From Novosphingobium sp. (GTDB taxonomy: Bacteria > Pseudomonadota > Alphaproteobacteria > Sphingomonadales > Sphingomonadaceae): a DNA stretch of 64,000 nucleotides. The stretch lies in the NCBI RefSeq assembly GCF_027486195.1, contig NZ_JAIXPP010000124.1, positions 20,005 through 84,004 on the forward strand, written 5' to 3'. Both the position numbers and the translations under genes were made by a program. The notes below the pieces were generated by a model, which was given only the letters and a program-made list of their open reading frames with translations, made no database searches and had not been told where the DNA came from. Below are positions 35,782 to 45,051 of the stretch, piece after piece. Every line of letters begins with the position of its first letter. Position 1 is the first letter of the stretch.

Positions 35782-36222
35782 TCAGGCCAGATTGGCCGGT
35801 CCGAAGGCATGGGGCAAGAGGGCCGAGAGCGGCAGCCGCGTCAGCGAACCATCGGCCGCGCCGATGACCTCTGGATCGGTATCGCCCAATGCCGCGAGCT
35901 CGTGCAGCATTTGCCGGCAGCGTCCGCAGGGCATGACCGGCTCAGGCCCGAGCGCAATCGCCCCTGCCGCGTCTGCCTTGCCGCCGGCGATGGCAACCGC
36001 GACCAGCCCGCCGCGCCGTCCTTCGGTCATTGCGCGGGCCACGGCATTGGCTTCGGCGCAGAGCGAGAGGCCGTAGCTTGCGTTCTCGACATTGGCGGCC
36101 TGCACCACCGCGCCATCATCGAACAGCAGCGCCGCGCCGACGTGAAAGCCCGAATAAGGCGCATAAGCGTTGCGCGCAGCTTCGATGGCGGCGGCAACAA
36201 GATCGGTGATCGGTTCGCTCAT
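35782..36222 (-). CDS. cdd: Cytidine deaminase
   Basis: The 146-aa protein has the zinc site: CAEANAVARAM (Cys, catalytic Glu) and MPCGRCRQML (two Cys). YAPYSGFHVGAALL near the start is the nucleoside-binding segment. The size fits the tetrameric Cdd. ATG 36222 overlaps the stop of the GH25 gene (ATGA). It turns cytidine and deoxycytidine into uridine forms for salvage. It is followed by dcd 38 bp downstream. Confidence 0.95.
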   Translation of the reverse strand: MSEPITDLVAAAIEAARNAYAPYSGFHVGAALLFDDGAVVQAANVENASYGLSLCAEANAVARAMTEGRRGGLVAVAIAGGKADAAGAIALGPEPVMPCGRCRQMLHELAALGDTDPEVIGAADGSLTRLPLSALLPHAFGPANLA

Positions 36223-36917
36223 CGGTGCACCGCCACCCACCGCAAGGGCCCGGCCACGCCGGCGACATGCAGCCGCGTCGTTGCGGTCCACATCACCCAG
36301 CGCCGCCCGGCATACGTGGGTTCGAGAAAATCGCCCGCCACCCACAGGTTGCGATCCAGCCGGGCGGCGAGATGGTAGCGCGCGTCGAACGTGCGGGAGA
36401 TCATCAGGATCGCCGGGCGTTCGGTATGCTTCTCGATCTGGTTGAGGAACGTCGTCAATTCACTCTGCATCGCCGCTTCGCCCGGCGGCTGCGGGCAGGA
36501 TCGCGAATCGAGATCGAGCATGACCGCGGGGGGCAGCAAGGCATCATCGCGCGGCACCACGGTGACGAAACTGCCAGCCTGCGCATCCGCCGGAGCGCAG
36601 AGATCATAGACGTGAACCGCACCCACCTGCAGCCCGGCCTTGCGCGCGGCGTCGAGGCCCGCAGTGAACGTCTCGTCGCGCCGGCCCGCTCCTTCGCTGG
36701 CGGTGAGGTAGACGAAATCGGCCCCATGCGCCTTGAGCGAGGGCCATTCGACTGCACCGTCATGCGCATCAAGCCAGGCGCCCTGCACGGGGAAGCGCGC
36801 ACGGTCAGGCTCCCAGCGCCGCGATTCCCACCATGCAGCCAGCGTGGCACCGGCCAGCAGCACCACGGCCAGCAGGATCCACACGCGCCGACGCGCTGGT
36901 TTTCCGGGGTTGTTCAC
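36219..36917 (-). CDS. GH25-family lysozyme-like protein, membrane-anchored
   Basis: The 232-aa protein has an N-terminal transmembrane helix (VWILLAVVLLAGATLAAWW), then a GH25 barrel: QGAWLDAHDGAVEWPSLKAHGADFVYLTASEGAG, GAVHVYDLC and PPAVMLDLDSRSC. GH25 enzymes are N-acetylmuramidases; the acidic residues at strands 1 and 4 (D in LDAHDG and DLDS) are retained, but the DxE of true catalysis is not clear. It precedes cdd with an ATGA overlap. Confidence 0.75.
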   Translation of the reverse strand: MNNPGKPARRRVWILLAVVLLAGATLAAWWESRRWEPDRARFPVQGAWLDAHDGAVEWPSLKAHGADFVYLTASEGAGRRDETFTAGLDAARKAGLQVGAVHVYDLCAPADAQAGSFVTVVPRDDALLPPAVMLDLDSRSCPQPPGEAAMQSELTTFLNQIEKHTERPAILMISRTFDARYHLAARLDRNLWVAGDFLEPTYAGRRWVMWTATTRLHVAGVAGPLRWVAVHR

Positions 36918-36954
36918 GCTGAGTCGCCTCGCAGAGTCTAGTCTTGGGGGCTGT

Positions 36955-37437
36955 TCATCCCCTGATATGCAGGACGCAGATCAGGGTGAAGAGCCGCCGT
37001 GCGGTGGCAAAATCGGTCTCGATCTTGCCCTCCAACCGTTCCAGCAGCAGTTCAGCCGCTTCGTTGTGGACCCCGCGGCGGGCCATGTCGATGGTCTCGA
37101 TCTCCTGCGCAGTCGCGCGGCGGATCGCCTGGTAGTACGAATCGCAGATCGCAAAATAATCGCGAATCGGACGGCGGAAACGCCCGAGCCCGAGCACGAT
37201 GGTTTCGAGCGGACTGCCGTCGTCCGCCGCAATCGCCAGCGCAAGCCGGCCATCGTCCACCGAAAGGCGCAAACGATAGGGACCTTCATAGCCCGCTGCA
37301 GCCGCGCGTACGGGGCGGAAGGTGTTCTCCTCGATCAGATCGAAGATCGCGATCCGGCGTTCCTGCTCGATATCGGCATTGCGCCACACGATCGTCGCTT
37401 CGTCGAGCTCGATATGCGAAATGCGCGGGTCGGCCAT
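36955..37437 (-). CDS. UPF0262 family protein
   Basis: The 160-aa protein has the UPF0262 signature: RIAIFDLIEENTFRP, GPYRLRLSVDDGRL, RDYFAICDSYYQAI, EIETIDMARRGVHNEAAELL and RRLFTLICVLHIRG. The family is restricted mainly to Alphaproteobacteria and has no known function. ATG 37437 is the usual start. It is divergent from dnaB. Confidence 0.9.
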   Translation of the reverse strand: MADPRISHIELDEATIVWRNADIEQERRIAIFDLIEENTFRPVRAAAAGYEGPYRLRLSVDDGRLALAIAADDGSPLETIVLGLGRFRRPIRDYFAICDSYYQAIRRATAQEIETIDMARRGVHNEAAELLLERLEGKIETDFATARRLFTLICVLHIRG

Positions 37438-37585
37438 GGCGGCCAGTGTCTTGCAGACGCGTCCCGCGCGGGCAAGCCATTTGCGGAAGGAAACCGCGCT
37501 CTTTCGCGATCCCTCCCCGCTATCCACAGGCGGTGTGGCATCCGCGCCGCTTGCCGCGGAGGCAGCGCTCCTTCACAAGGCCCGC

Positions 37586-39109
<1,524 letters not shown>

Positions 39110-39129
39110 TTCGCTGAACCCGCATTTTC

Positions 39130-39158
39130 TTGACTTTCGGGCAGGCGCGGCCTAGCCC
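39130..39158 (+). promoter_or_regulatory. Weak sigma-70-like promoter before rpoZ
   Basis: TTGACT (39130-39135) and TAGCCC (39153-39158) are spaced by 17 bp, ending 41 bp before the rpoZ start. The -10 match is poor. Confidence 0.3.
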
Positions 39159-39199
39159 GCCGCTCTTCCATCCATTCCTGTTTTTACGGAGTGCCCTGC

Positions 39200-39544
39200 A
39201 TGGCGCGCGTTACCGTCGAAGATTGCGTCGACAAGATCCCCAACCGCTTCGATCTCGTGCTGCTGGCTGCCGAGCGCGCCCGCGCCATCTCGGGCGGCGC
39301 GGAACTGACCGTCGATCGCGACCGTGACAAGAACCCGGTCGTCGCACTGCGTGAAATCGCGGAATCGACCGTGCGCCCCACGGTGCTCAAGGAAAACCTG
39401 ATCCAGTCGATGCAGCGCGTGCTGCCGGACGACGACGATCAGGTCGACGAAATCGGCTCGCTCTCGCAATCGGCTGAAGCGCTGCGCATCACGGCGGCTG
39501 CTCCGGTGCGCAACACCTCGCTCGGCGCAGACTACGACGGCTGA
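39200..39544 (+). CDS. rpoZ: RNA polymerase omega subunit
   Basis: The 114-aa protein has the omega fold: MARVTVEDCVDKIPNRFDLVLLAAERARAI split in two, NPVVALREIAESTV and an acidic tail (LPDDDDQVDEIG). It assists RNA polymerase assembly and ppGpp binding. GGAGTG lies just before ATG 39200. A hairpin follows the stop (39565-39588). Confidence 0.95.
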   Translation: MARVTVEDCVDKIPNRFDLVLLAAERARAISGGAELTVDRDRDKNPVVALREIAESTVRPTVLKENLIQSMQRVLPDDDDQVDEIGSLSQSAEALRITAAAPVRNTSLGADYDG

Positions 39545-39564
39545 CGGCCAGGTTTGACGACTTG

Positions 39565-39588
39565 CCCCCTCCTCGAGACGGGAGGGGG
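39565..39588 (+). terminator. Hairpin after rpoZ
   Basis: CCCCCTCC (39565-39572), loop TCGAGACG, GGAGGGGG (39581-39588): a perfect 8-bp stem 21 bp past the rpoZ stop, followed by ATAAAG with no T-tract. Confidence 0.5.
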
Positions 39589-39643
39589 ATAAAGCCCCAA
39601 AGGCCGCTTGCACCGCGCAGGCGGCCTTGCCACATTCGAAGGC

Positions 39644-42181
39644 ATGGCCAGCCCCTTGCCTTCGCGCGCTGACCGCGACCGAGCTCCGGTGAAGGCCGTG
39701 CTTGGCCCGACCAACACGGGCAAGACTCACCTCGCGATCGAACGTCTCTGCGCTCACTCCTCCGGCGCCATCGGCTTCCCGCTGCGTCTGCTGGCGCGTG
39801 AGGTCTATGACCGCGTCTGCAAGATCAAGGGCGAGGCCAACGTTGCGCTGATCACCGGCGAGGAGCGGATCGAGCCACCGAACGCGCGCTGGCACCTCTG
39901 CACCGTCGAGGCCATGCCGAGCAGGCCCGACTTCGCCTTCGTCGCGCTCGATGAAGCGCAGTTGGCTGCCGATCCCGAGCGCGGCCATGTCTTTACCGAT
40001 CGCCTGCTCCACACGCGTGGGCGCGAGGAGACCATGCTGCTCGGCTCGGCCACACTCGAGCCCATGGTCCGCGCGCTGGTGCCTGGCGTGGACGTCGTCA
40101 GCCGCCCGCGCTTTTCCACGCTGAGCCATGTCGGCGCGAAAAAACTGAGCCGCATACCCCCGAGAAGCGCGATCGTCGCCTTCTCTGCAGAGCAGGTCTA
40201 CGCCATGGCGGAGATGCTGCGCCGGTTCCGTGGCGGCGCGGCGGTGGTGATGGGGGCCTTGAGCCCGCAGACGCGCAATGCGCAGGTTGCGATGTATCAG
40301 GCGGGCGAGGTCGATTACCTCGTCGCGACCGACGCCATCGGCATGGGTCTCAACCTCGATGTCAGCCACGTCGCTTTTGCCGGCCTCTCCAAATACGATG
40401 GCCACCGCCACCGCCGCCTGACGACCGCCGAGATGGCGCAGATCGCAGGCCGCGCAGGGCGCCACCACAAGGATGGCACATTCGGCACGCTGGCGGGGAT
40501 GGGCGGGCACGATCCCGAATTCGCCGACGAGGAAGTCTACGCGATCGAGGAGCACCGCTTCCCTCCGCTCACCCGCCTGTTCTGGCGCGAGGCCGAGCCG
40601 CGCTTCGACAGCCTGACGACCTTGATCGATGACCTCGAAAGCCCGCCGCCGCAGCCTGAGCTTTCCTCCGCGCCGCCGGCCATCGATCTCGCCGTGCTGA
40701 AGCGCCTTGCCGATGAGGCGGACGTTGCCAGCACAGTGCGCGGCCGCGGCTCGGTTCAGCGCTTCTGGCAGGTCTGCTCGCTCCCCGATTTCCGCCAGCA
40801 GGGCGCGGAGACTCATTCCCGTTTTGTCGCGCGCCTCTGGCAGGATCTCCGCCACGGCTATCTCGGTTCGGACTATGTCGCGCAGGCGATTGCGCAGCAG
40901 GATAACCCTTCGGGCGATATCGACACGCTGCAGGGCCGGATCGCGGCCGTGCGCAGCTGGGCCTACATCACCCAGCGGCCGGACTGGGTGCTGGCGCGCG
41001 AGGAAATGGCAGCGCGCGCCCGCGCAGTGGAGACGCGCCTGTCCGATGCGCTCCACGCCCGGCTTACCGAACGCTTTGTCAACCGCCGCACCACGGTGCT
41101 GATGCGCAAGGCCGGCGGTGATGCCTCGCTGCTGCCAGTGCGGATCAGCGAGGCGGGCGCGGTGCTCGTCGATGATGAACCCATCGGCCACCTCGAAGGC
41201 TTCCGCTTCGTGGTCGATCCGTTGGCGCGTGCGGCCGACCGCAAGCTGCTTCTCGCCGCTGCCGAGCGCCATTTGCCCGGCCTGCTCGCCGCCCGCGCCG
41301 ATGCCTTGATTGTTGCGGCCAGTGAACGGGACGGCCTCGTGCTTGAAGGTGGCGCGCTCGCCTGGAACGGTCTGGTTGTCGGGCGGCTTGAGCCGGGTAA
41401 ATCAGTGCTCGAACCACGACTTCGACTCGATGCGGCGCTCGGCCTGCTGTCGGCGCGCCAGCGGCCCCAATTGATCAGCGCGCTGGAAGGCTGGCTTTCC
41501 CGCCAGATTGCCGCCGATCTCACCCCGCTGGTTCGCCTCGCCGAAGCCGCGCGTGCACCGGAATCGGGGCCTGACCTGCGAGCGCTGCTGCTGCTCCTTG
41601 TCGCAGGAGGCGGCGTGCTGGCGCGCGAGGATGCTGCGCTCGAGCGGCTCGATCCTCGCCAGCGTGAAGCGCTGCGCCGACTTGGTGTGCGCATCGGAGC
41701 GCTGGATCTGTTTATCCCCGCAGTGCTCAAGCCCGGCCCGCTCGCACTCTGGTGCCGGCTTGCCGCGCTGCGCGGCGAAGCACGGCTGTTGCCGCCGGCC
41801 AATCTACCGGCGGTGGTCACCACCAGGATGCCCCCTGCCGGTTATCGCCGCGCGGGCGGACAGGCGATCCGAATCGACCTCGCCGAAAAGCTGCTGCAGG
41901 CCGCGCACCGTTGCCGGATCGGCGCGTCGGCGAAGCGGTATCCGCTCGATCCCGCACTCGCCCGTTCGATGGGCCTTGCCACGGCGGGCTATGCAGCACT
42001 GCTGCGCGCTGCAGGCTTTCGCGTGCATATGCCGCGCCTGCTTGATGAAGCAGCGCACGGCCCTCCCGCCCCGCCAATGTGGGACTGGCGCCCGCCGCGC
42101 AGCGCGCCGGTGCATGGCCCTGCGGCGCCGATGCCGCCTCCGACCGGCGCCTTCGCCGCGCTGGCCGAGCTTATCCGCTGA
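39644..42181 (+). CDS. Suv3-like DEAD/DExH RNA helicase
   Basis: The 845-aa protein has motif I GPTNTGKTHLAIERL, a DEAQLAADPERG motif II (DExQ type), motif GSATLEP, ATDAIGMGLNLD, and motif VI IAGRAGRHH. The Suv3/Mtr4-related core is followed by a long C-terminal region without recognised domains (about residues 330-845). Suv3-like helicases unwind structured RNA in decay. The S4 gene overlaps its stop (TGATG), suggesting paired RNA-related work. ATG 39644 is chosen; no clear ribosome site is visible. Confidence 0.85.
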   Translation: MASPLPSRADRDRAPVKAVLGPTNTGKTHLAIERLCAHSSGAIGFPLRLLAREVYDRVCKIKGEANVALITGEERIEPPNARWHLCTVEAMPSRPDFAFVALDEAQLAADPERGHVFTDRLLHTRGREETMLLGSATLEPMVRALVPGVDVVSRPRFSTLSHVGAKKLSRIPPRSAIVAFSAEQVYAMAEMLRRFRGGAAVVMGALSPQTRNAQVAMYQAGEVDYLVATDAIGMGLNLDVSHVAFAGLSKYDGHRHRRLTTAEMAQIAGRAGRHHKDGTFGTLAGMGGHDPEFADEEVYAIEEHRFPPLTRLFWREAEPRFDSLTTLIDDLESPPPQPELSSAPPAIDLAVLKRLADEADVASTVRGRGSVQRFWQVCSLPDFRQQGAETHSRFVARLWQDLRHGYLGSDYVAQAIAQQDNPSGDIDTLQGRIAAVRSWAYITQRPDWVLAREEMAARARAVETRLSDALHARLTERFVNRRTTVLMRKAGGDASLLPVRISEAGAVLVDDEPIGHLEGFRFVVDPLARAADRKLLLAAAERHLPGLLAARADALIVAASERDGLVLEGGALAWNGLVVGRLEPGKSVLEPRLRLDAALGLLSARQRPQLISALEGWLSRQIAADLTPLVRLAEAARAPESGPDLRALLLLLVAGGGVLAREDAALERLDPRQREALRRLGVRIGALDLFIPAVLKPGPLALWCRLAALRGEARLLPPANLPAVVTTRMPPAGYRRAGGQAIRIDLAEKLLQAAHRCRIGASAKRYPLDPALARSMGLATAGYAALLRAAGFRVHMPRLLDEAAHGPPAPPMWDWRPPRSAPVHGPAAPMPPPTGAFAALAELIR

Positions 42182-42504
42182 TGGTGGGCGAAGGCTCCTT
42201 GCGTATCGACAAGTTGCTGTGGTTCCTGCGTTTCGCGGGGTCCCGCAGCCTTGCGCAGGAGTGGGTCGCAGAGGGGCATATCCGCCTCAATGGCCGCCGC
42301 ATAGAGCGGGCAAGCACCGCGGTTCGTTGCGGCGACGTGCTGGTCCTGCCGCTTCGCAGCGGGGTCAGGGTGATCACGGTGGAGCAGCTTCCCCGGCGGC
42401 GCGGCCCTGTCGAAGAAGCCAGGGGTTGCTATGTGGTGCTTGACGCGGCGGGCTCACCACCTCTAGCAAGCCAATCGGATTTACCTGAACCCGCCCAAAC
42501 CTGA
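42181..42504 (+). CDS. S4-domain RNA-binding protein (Hsp15-like)
   Basis: The 107-aa protein has an S4 domain at residues ~6-65: SLRIDKLLWFLRFAGSRSLAQEWVAEGHIRLNG, with RR and GDVLVLP. The arrangement is that of heat-shock protein 15, which binds stalled 50S–tRNA complexes. ATG 42181 uses the last base of the helicase stop. A short C-terminal tail follows the domain. It sits just before fdxA. Confidence 0.85.
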   Translation: MVGEGSLRIDKLLWFLRFAGSRSLAQEWVAEGHIRLNGRRIERASTAVRCGDVLVLPLRSGVRVITVEQLPRRRGPVEEARGCYVVLDAAGSPPLASQSDLPEPAQT

Positions 42505-42525
42505 AGCCGAGGGATTGCCACTGCC

Positions 42526-42864
42526 ATGACCTATGTCGTTACCGAAGCCTGCATTCGCTGCAAGTTCATGGATTGCGTCGAGGTTTGCCCGGTGGATTGC
42601 TTCTACGAGGGCGATAACATGCTGGTGATCAACCCCAGCGAGTGCATCGACTGCGGAGTGTGCGAGCCCGAATGCCCGGCGGAGGCAATCCTGCCGGACA
42701 CCGAAAGCGGCCTCGAACAGTGGCTTGAGCTCAATGCCAAGTATTCTGCCGAGTGGCCCAATATCACCACCAAGAAGGACGCGCCGGCTGACGCCGACGA
42801 CCACAAGGGCGAAGACGGCAAGTTCGAAAAGTACTTCTCGGCCGAACCGGGGGAGGGCGACTGA
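42526..42864 (+). CDS. fdxA: 7Fe (3Fe-4S/4Fe-4S) ferredoxin
   Basis: The 112-aa protein has the FdxA pattern: CIRCKFMDCVEVCPVDCF at the N-terminus (3Fe-4S ligands, with one Cys altered by spacing) and CIDCGVCEPECPAEAI (4Fe-4S). A C-terminal extension with WPNITTKKD is typical of alphaproteobacterial FdxA. It carries electrons. A 9-bp hairpin follows the stop. Confidence 0.92.
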   Translation: MTYVVTEACIRCKFMDCVEVCPVDCFYEGDNMLVINPSECIDCGVCEPECPAEAILPDTESGLEQWLELNAKYSAEWPNITTKKDAPADADDHKGEDGKFEKYFSAEPGEGD

Positions 42865-42874
42865 TCGGTAATAA

Positions 42875-42898
42875 CGGGGACGCTTGCCCGCGTCCCCG
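42875..42898 (+). terminator. Hairpin after fdxA
   Basis: CGGGGACGC (42875-42883), loop TTGCCC, GCGTCCCCG (42890-42898): a perfect 9-bp stem 11 bp after the fdxA stop. No T-tract follows. Confidence 0.55.
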
Positions 42899-42939
42899 CA
42901 AGTGCTGCGAATGTGGCGCACTATCCGCGCCCTTACCTC

Positions 42940-42968
42940 TGGCAATTTTATGACAGAGCTGCTATATA
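42940..42968 (+). promoter_or_regulatory. Candidate carD promoter
   Basis: TGGCAA (42940-42945), a 17-bp spacer and TATATA (42963-42968) in the least GC-rich part of the region. It would start transcription near 42975 and give a leader of about 197 nt. Confidence 0.5.
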
Positions 42969-43031
42969 CGCCCGCAAGCGCTGGGCGGAACAATCCTCCC
43001 GGTCGCCAACAACACGCTAAGGCAGGACAAA

Positions 43032-43133
43032 CGGCAAACGGATCGCAGTGCTTGTAGACCGCGTTAAAGACGGTCGTTTGCCGGACCTCTCCCCCAAAGG
43101 GCCCGGATTGCTGTCCGGGGGCGTGTCTGCCCC
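43032..43133 (+). promoter_or_regulatory. Structured leader upstream of carD
   Basis: CGGCAAACG (43032-43040) pairs with CGTTTGCCG (43075-43083), with GACCG/CGGTC inside the loop. Downstream, CCCGGA-TTGCTG-TCCGGG (43102-43119) overlaps a second stem GGGGC-GTGTCT-GCCCC (43118-43133), so only one of these two hairpins can form at a time. It may be an mRNA leader or a small RNA; function unknown. Confidence 0.45.
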
Positions 43134-43171
43134 ACCTTGCCATCGTACCTGCTGCGCCGAAAGGATAAGCA

Positions 43172-43696
43172 ATGGCAACCAAGGCACTTGCCTTCGATGT
43201 TGGGGATTACGTCGTCTATCCCAAGCACGGCGTCGGCCGTGTGGTGGAACTTCAGAACGAGGAAATTGCAGGCATGAAGCTGCAGCTCTATGTGCTGCGC
43301 TTCGAAAAGGAACGCATGACCCTGCGCGTGCCCGTGAACAAGGTTGAAGCAATCGGCATGCGCAAGCTGTCTTCGGACAAGACGCTGCGTGAGGCGCTCG
43401 ATACCCTTAAGGGCAAGCCCAAGGTCAAGCGCACGATGTGGTCGCGCCGCGCGCAAGAATACGAAGCCAAGATCAATTCGGGTGATCTCGTTTCGATAGC
43501 CGAAGTGACACGCGATCTGTTCCGCGCCGATGACCAGCCGGAGCAGAGCTACTCTGAGCGTCAGATCTTCGAAGCGGCTTCTTCGCGTCTGGCACGCGAG
43601 CTTGCCGCCATGGAAAAGACGGACGAGCCCGCCGCGCTCAAGAAGATCCTCGCGATCCTCAACGAGCACGCGCCGAAGTACTACGAAACGGCCTGA
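43172..43696 (+). CDS. carD: CarD family transcriptional regulator
   Basis: The 174-aa protein has an N-terminal RNA polymerase-interacting domain (FDVGDYVVYPKHGVGRV; KERMTLRVPVNKVEAIGMR) and a helical C-terminal DNA-binding part (WSRRAQEYEAKINSGDL). CarD/CdnL proteins stabilise promoter complexes, notably at rRNA genes. AAAGGAT precedes ATG 43172. The gene is preceded by a structured leader and followed by a strong terminator. Confidence 0.95.
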   Translation: MATKALAFDVGDYVVYPKHGVGRVVELQNEEIAGMKLQLYVLRFEKERMTLRVPVNKVEAIGMRKLSSDKTLREALDTLKGKPKVKRTMWSRRAQEYEAKINSGDLVSIAEVTRDLFRADDQPEQSYSERQIFEAASSRLARELAAMEKTDEPAALKKILAILNEHAPKYYETA

Positions 43697-43744
43697 CGGC
43701 CAGCCGCGCCTCCCGCTTCTTTGGGGAGAGGTGGAGGCGCTGAA

Positions 43745-43778
43745 AAAGGGGCCGCCGGATCGTTCCGGCGGCCCCTTT
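43745..43778 (+). terminator. Strong terminator after carD
   Basis: AAAGGGGCCGCCGGA (43745-43759), loop TCGT, TCCGGCGGCCCCTTT (43764-43778): a perfect 15-bp stem with a 4-base loop, ending in TTTCTT. It lies 48 bp past the carD stop. Confidence 0.85.
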
Positions 43779-43863
43779 CTTGTGTCCTGCTCGTCAGGCC
43801 TGCGTCATCCGGCAAACCGCCGATAGGGATCGGCAGATGACTTGGCGGATGGCGCCTCAGTGC

Positions 43864-43877
43864 GTTATATCGATAAC
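43864..43877. promoter_or_regulatory. Inverted repeat upstream of the GIN-domain gene
   Basis: GTTAT-atcg-ATAAC (43864-43877) lies 23 bp before ATG 43901, in the AT-richest part of the region. A regulator site or part of the promoter is possible. Confidence 0.35.
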
Positions 43878-43900
43878 ACACCAGGCTCAGGGAGAGCGCC

Positions 43901-44641
43901 ATGATCAAGGATATTGCCCGCACGCTCGGCGGGATCGCCGTAGCCGCCATCGCTCTTTCGCTCAGCGCCTGTGACGGCGCGACGGTCGAGATGGGCGGCA
44001 TGAAGGGCGTACGGCTCGCCGAACTCGATCTTTCGGCCAAGGCACCCGAGGAAATCACCCTGCTCGGCCCCGACACGGTGCGCGTGGTGCAGGGCGACAA
44101 GCTCGCCATCACAGTGGAAGGAAAGCAGGATGCCAAGGACCGGCTCCGCTTCGTGCTCAAGGATGGCAAGCTTGCGATCGGGCGCGAAGGCTGGAAGATC
44201 GGCGGCAGCGACGATCTCGCGACAGTCCAGGTGACGGTTCCCGCCGCCAAACGGTTAGTCATGGCCGGTTCGGGCACGATGCACGCCGATGTGCTGCGCG
44301 GCGATGCGGCAAGCGTCAGCATTGCCGGTTCCGGCGATATCGATGTCCCTGCGATCGACACGAACGAACTCAAGATCGAAGTGATCGGCTCGGGCGATCT
44401 GAAGGCCGGAGGCAAGGCGAAGTCGCTCAAGGTCTCGGTTGCAGGTTCCGGGTCGGCCGATATGGCCAGCCTCACCGCGGAGCAGGCCAATATCGAGATT
44501 GCAGGATCGGGTGACGTGCGCTTCGCGTCGGACGGCATGGTCAAGGCCGACATCATGGGTTCCGGCTCGGTAACGGTCAAAGGCCGCGCACAGTGCAAGG
44601 TCAATTCGATGGGTTCGGGCACGCTGACCTGCGAGCCCTGA
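43901..44641 (+). CDS. GIN-domain (DUF2807) lipoprotein
   Basis: The 246-aa protein has a signal with lipobox SLSAC. The mature part has repeated turns AGSGT, AGSGD, IGSGD, AGSGS, AGSGD, MGSGS and MGSGT, spaced about 20 residues apart, the beta-helix of the head GIN/DUF2807 fold. The fold is thought to form an autotransporter-like solenoid. The function is unknown. GGGAGAG precedes ATG 43901. It is not in an operon with carD, which ends in a terminator. Confidence 0.8.
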   Translation: MIKDIARTLGGIAVAAIALSLSACDGATVEMGGMKGVRLAELDLSAKAPEEITLLGPDTVRVVQGDKLAITVEGKQDAKDRLRFVLKDGKLAIGREGWKIGGSDDLATVQVTVPAAKRLVMAGSGTMHADVLRGDAASVSIAGSGDIDVPAIDTNELKIEVIGSGDLKAGGKAKSLKVSVAGSGSADMASLTAEQANIEIAGSGDVRFASDGMVKADIMGSGSVTVKGRAQCKVNSMGSGTLTCEP

Positions 44642-44739
44642 TTGTAGCATCGCGTGGTCTCGGCCGGGCAAGTGTCATCGCACCGCAAGGAAACATCGGA
44701 TAGGCATGGCCTGAGACCCTGACCGAAAGGCCACTGATC

Positions 44740-45051
44740 TTGCCTCGTCCTCTGCTGTTTCTTGCTCCGCTCGCCGCGCTGACACTCTCCGGCTGCGTTG
44801 CGAGCACCGCCGCCAAGATCGTCACCGCGCCGGTGCGCGTGGGCGCAAAGGCAGTCGACATAGCGACCACCAGCCAGTCCGAGGCCGACGAGAACCGCGG
44901 CCGCGCCATGCGCAAGCGCGACGAGAAGATCAGGAAGCTGGAGAAGAAGTACGACCGCGCCCTCAAGGCCTGCAACCGCGGCGAAACAGCGGCCTGCTCC
45001 GAGGCCAACCAGATCAGCGGCGAGATCGTAAGATTGCGCGCCGAGCGCTAG
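44740..45051 (+). CDS. Small lipoprotein with charged coiled coil
   Basis: The 103-aa protein has a TTG start (44740) with GAAAGG nine bases upstream, a lipobox LSGC at about Cys19, then a highly charged helix (DENRGRAMRKRDEKIRKLEKKYDRALKACNRG) likely to form a coiled coil; two further Cys lie near the C-terminus. The function is unknown. Its stop shares CTAG with the Sua5-like gene. Confidence 0.65.
   Translation: MPRPLLFLAPLAALTLSGCVASTAAKIVTAPVRVGAKAVDIATTSQSEADENRGRAMRKRDEKIRKLEKKYDRALKACNRGETAACSEANQISGEIVRLRAER

Larger units (their letters stand above)
42865..43171. other. fdxA–carD intergenic region with hairpins and a promoter
   Basis: 307 bp without an ORF. It holds, in order, a terminator-like hairpin at 42875, a sigma-70-like promoter at 42940, and a leader of about 200 nt with an inverted repeat and two overlapping hairpins before the carD ribosome site AAAGGAT. 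See separate entries. Confidence 0.6.

Noticed and set aside
39152..41272. 706-codon minus-strand open frame
   Set aside because: Antisense to the Suv3-like helicase and rpoZ; no domain.
43864..43877. GTTATATCGATAAC as a PadR operator
   Set aside because: PadR sites are ATGT-x-ACAT type. No PadR gene is near, so I keep it only as an inverted repeat of unknown use.
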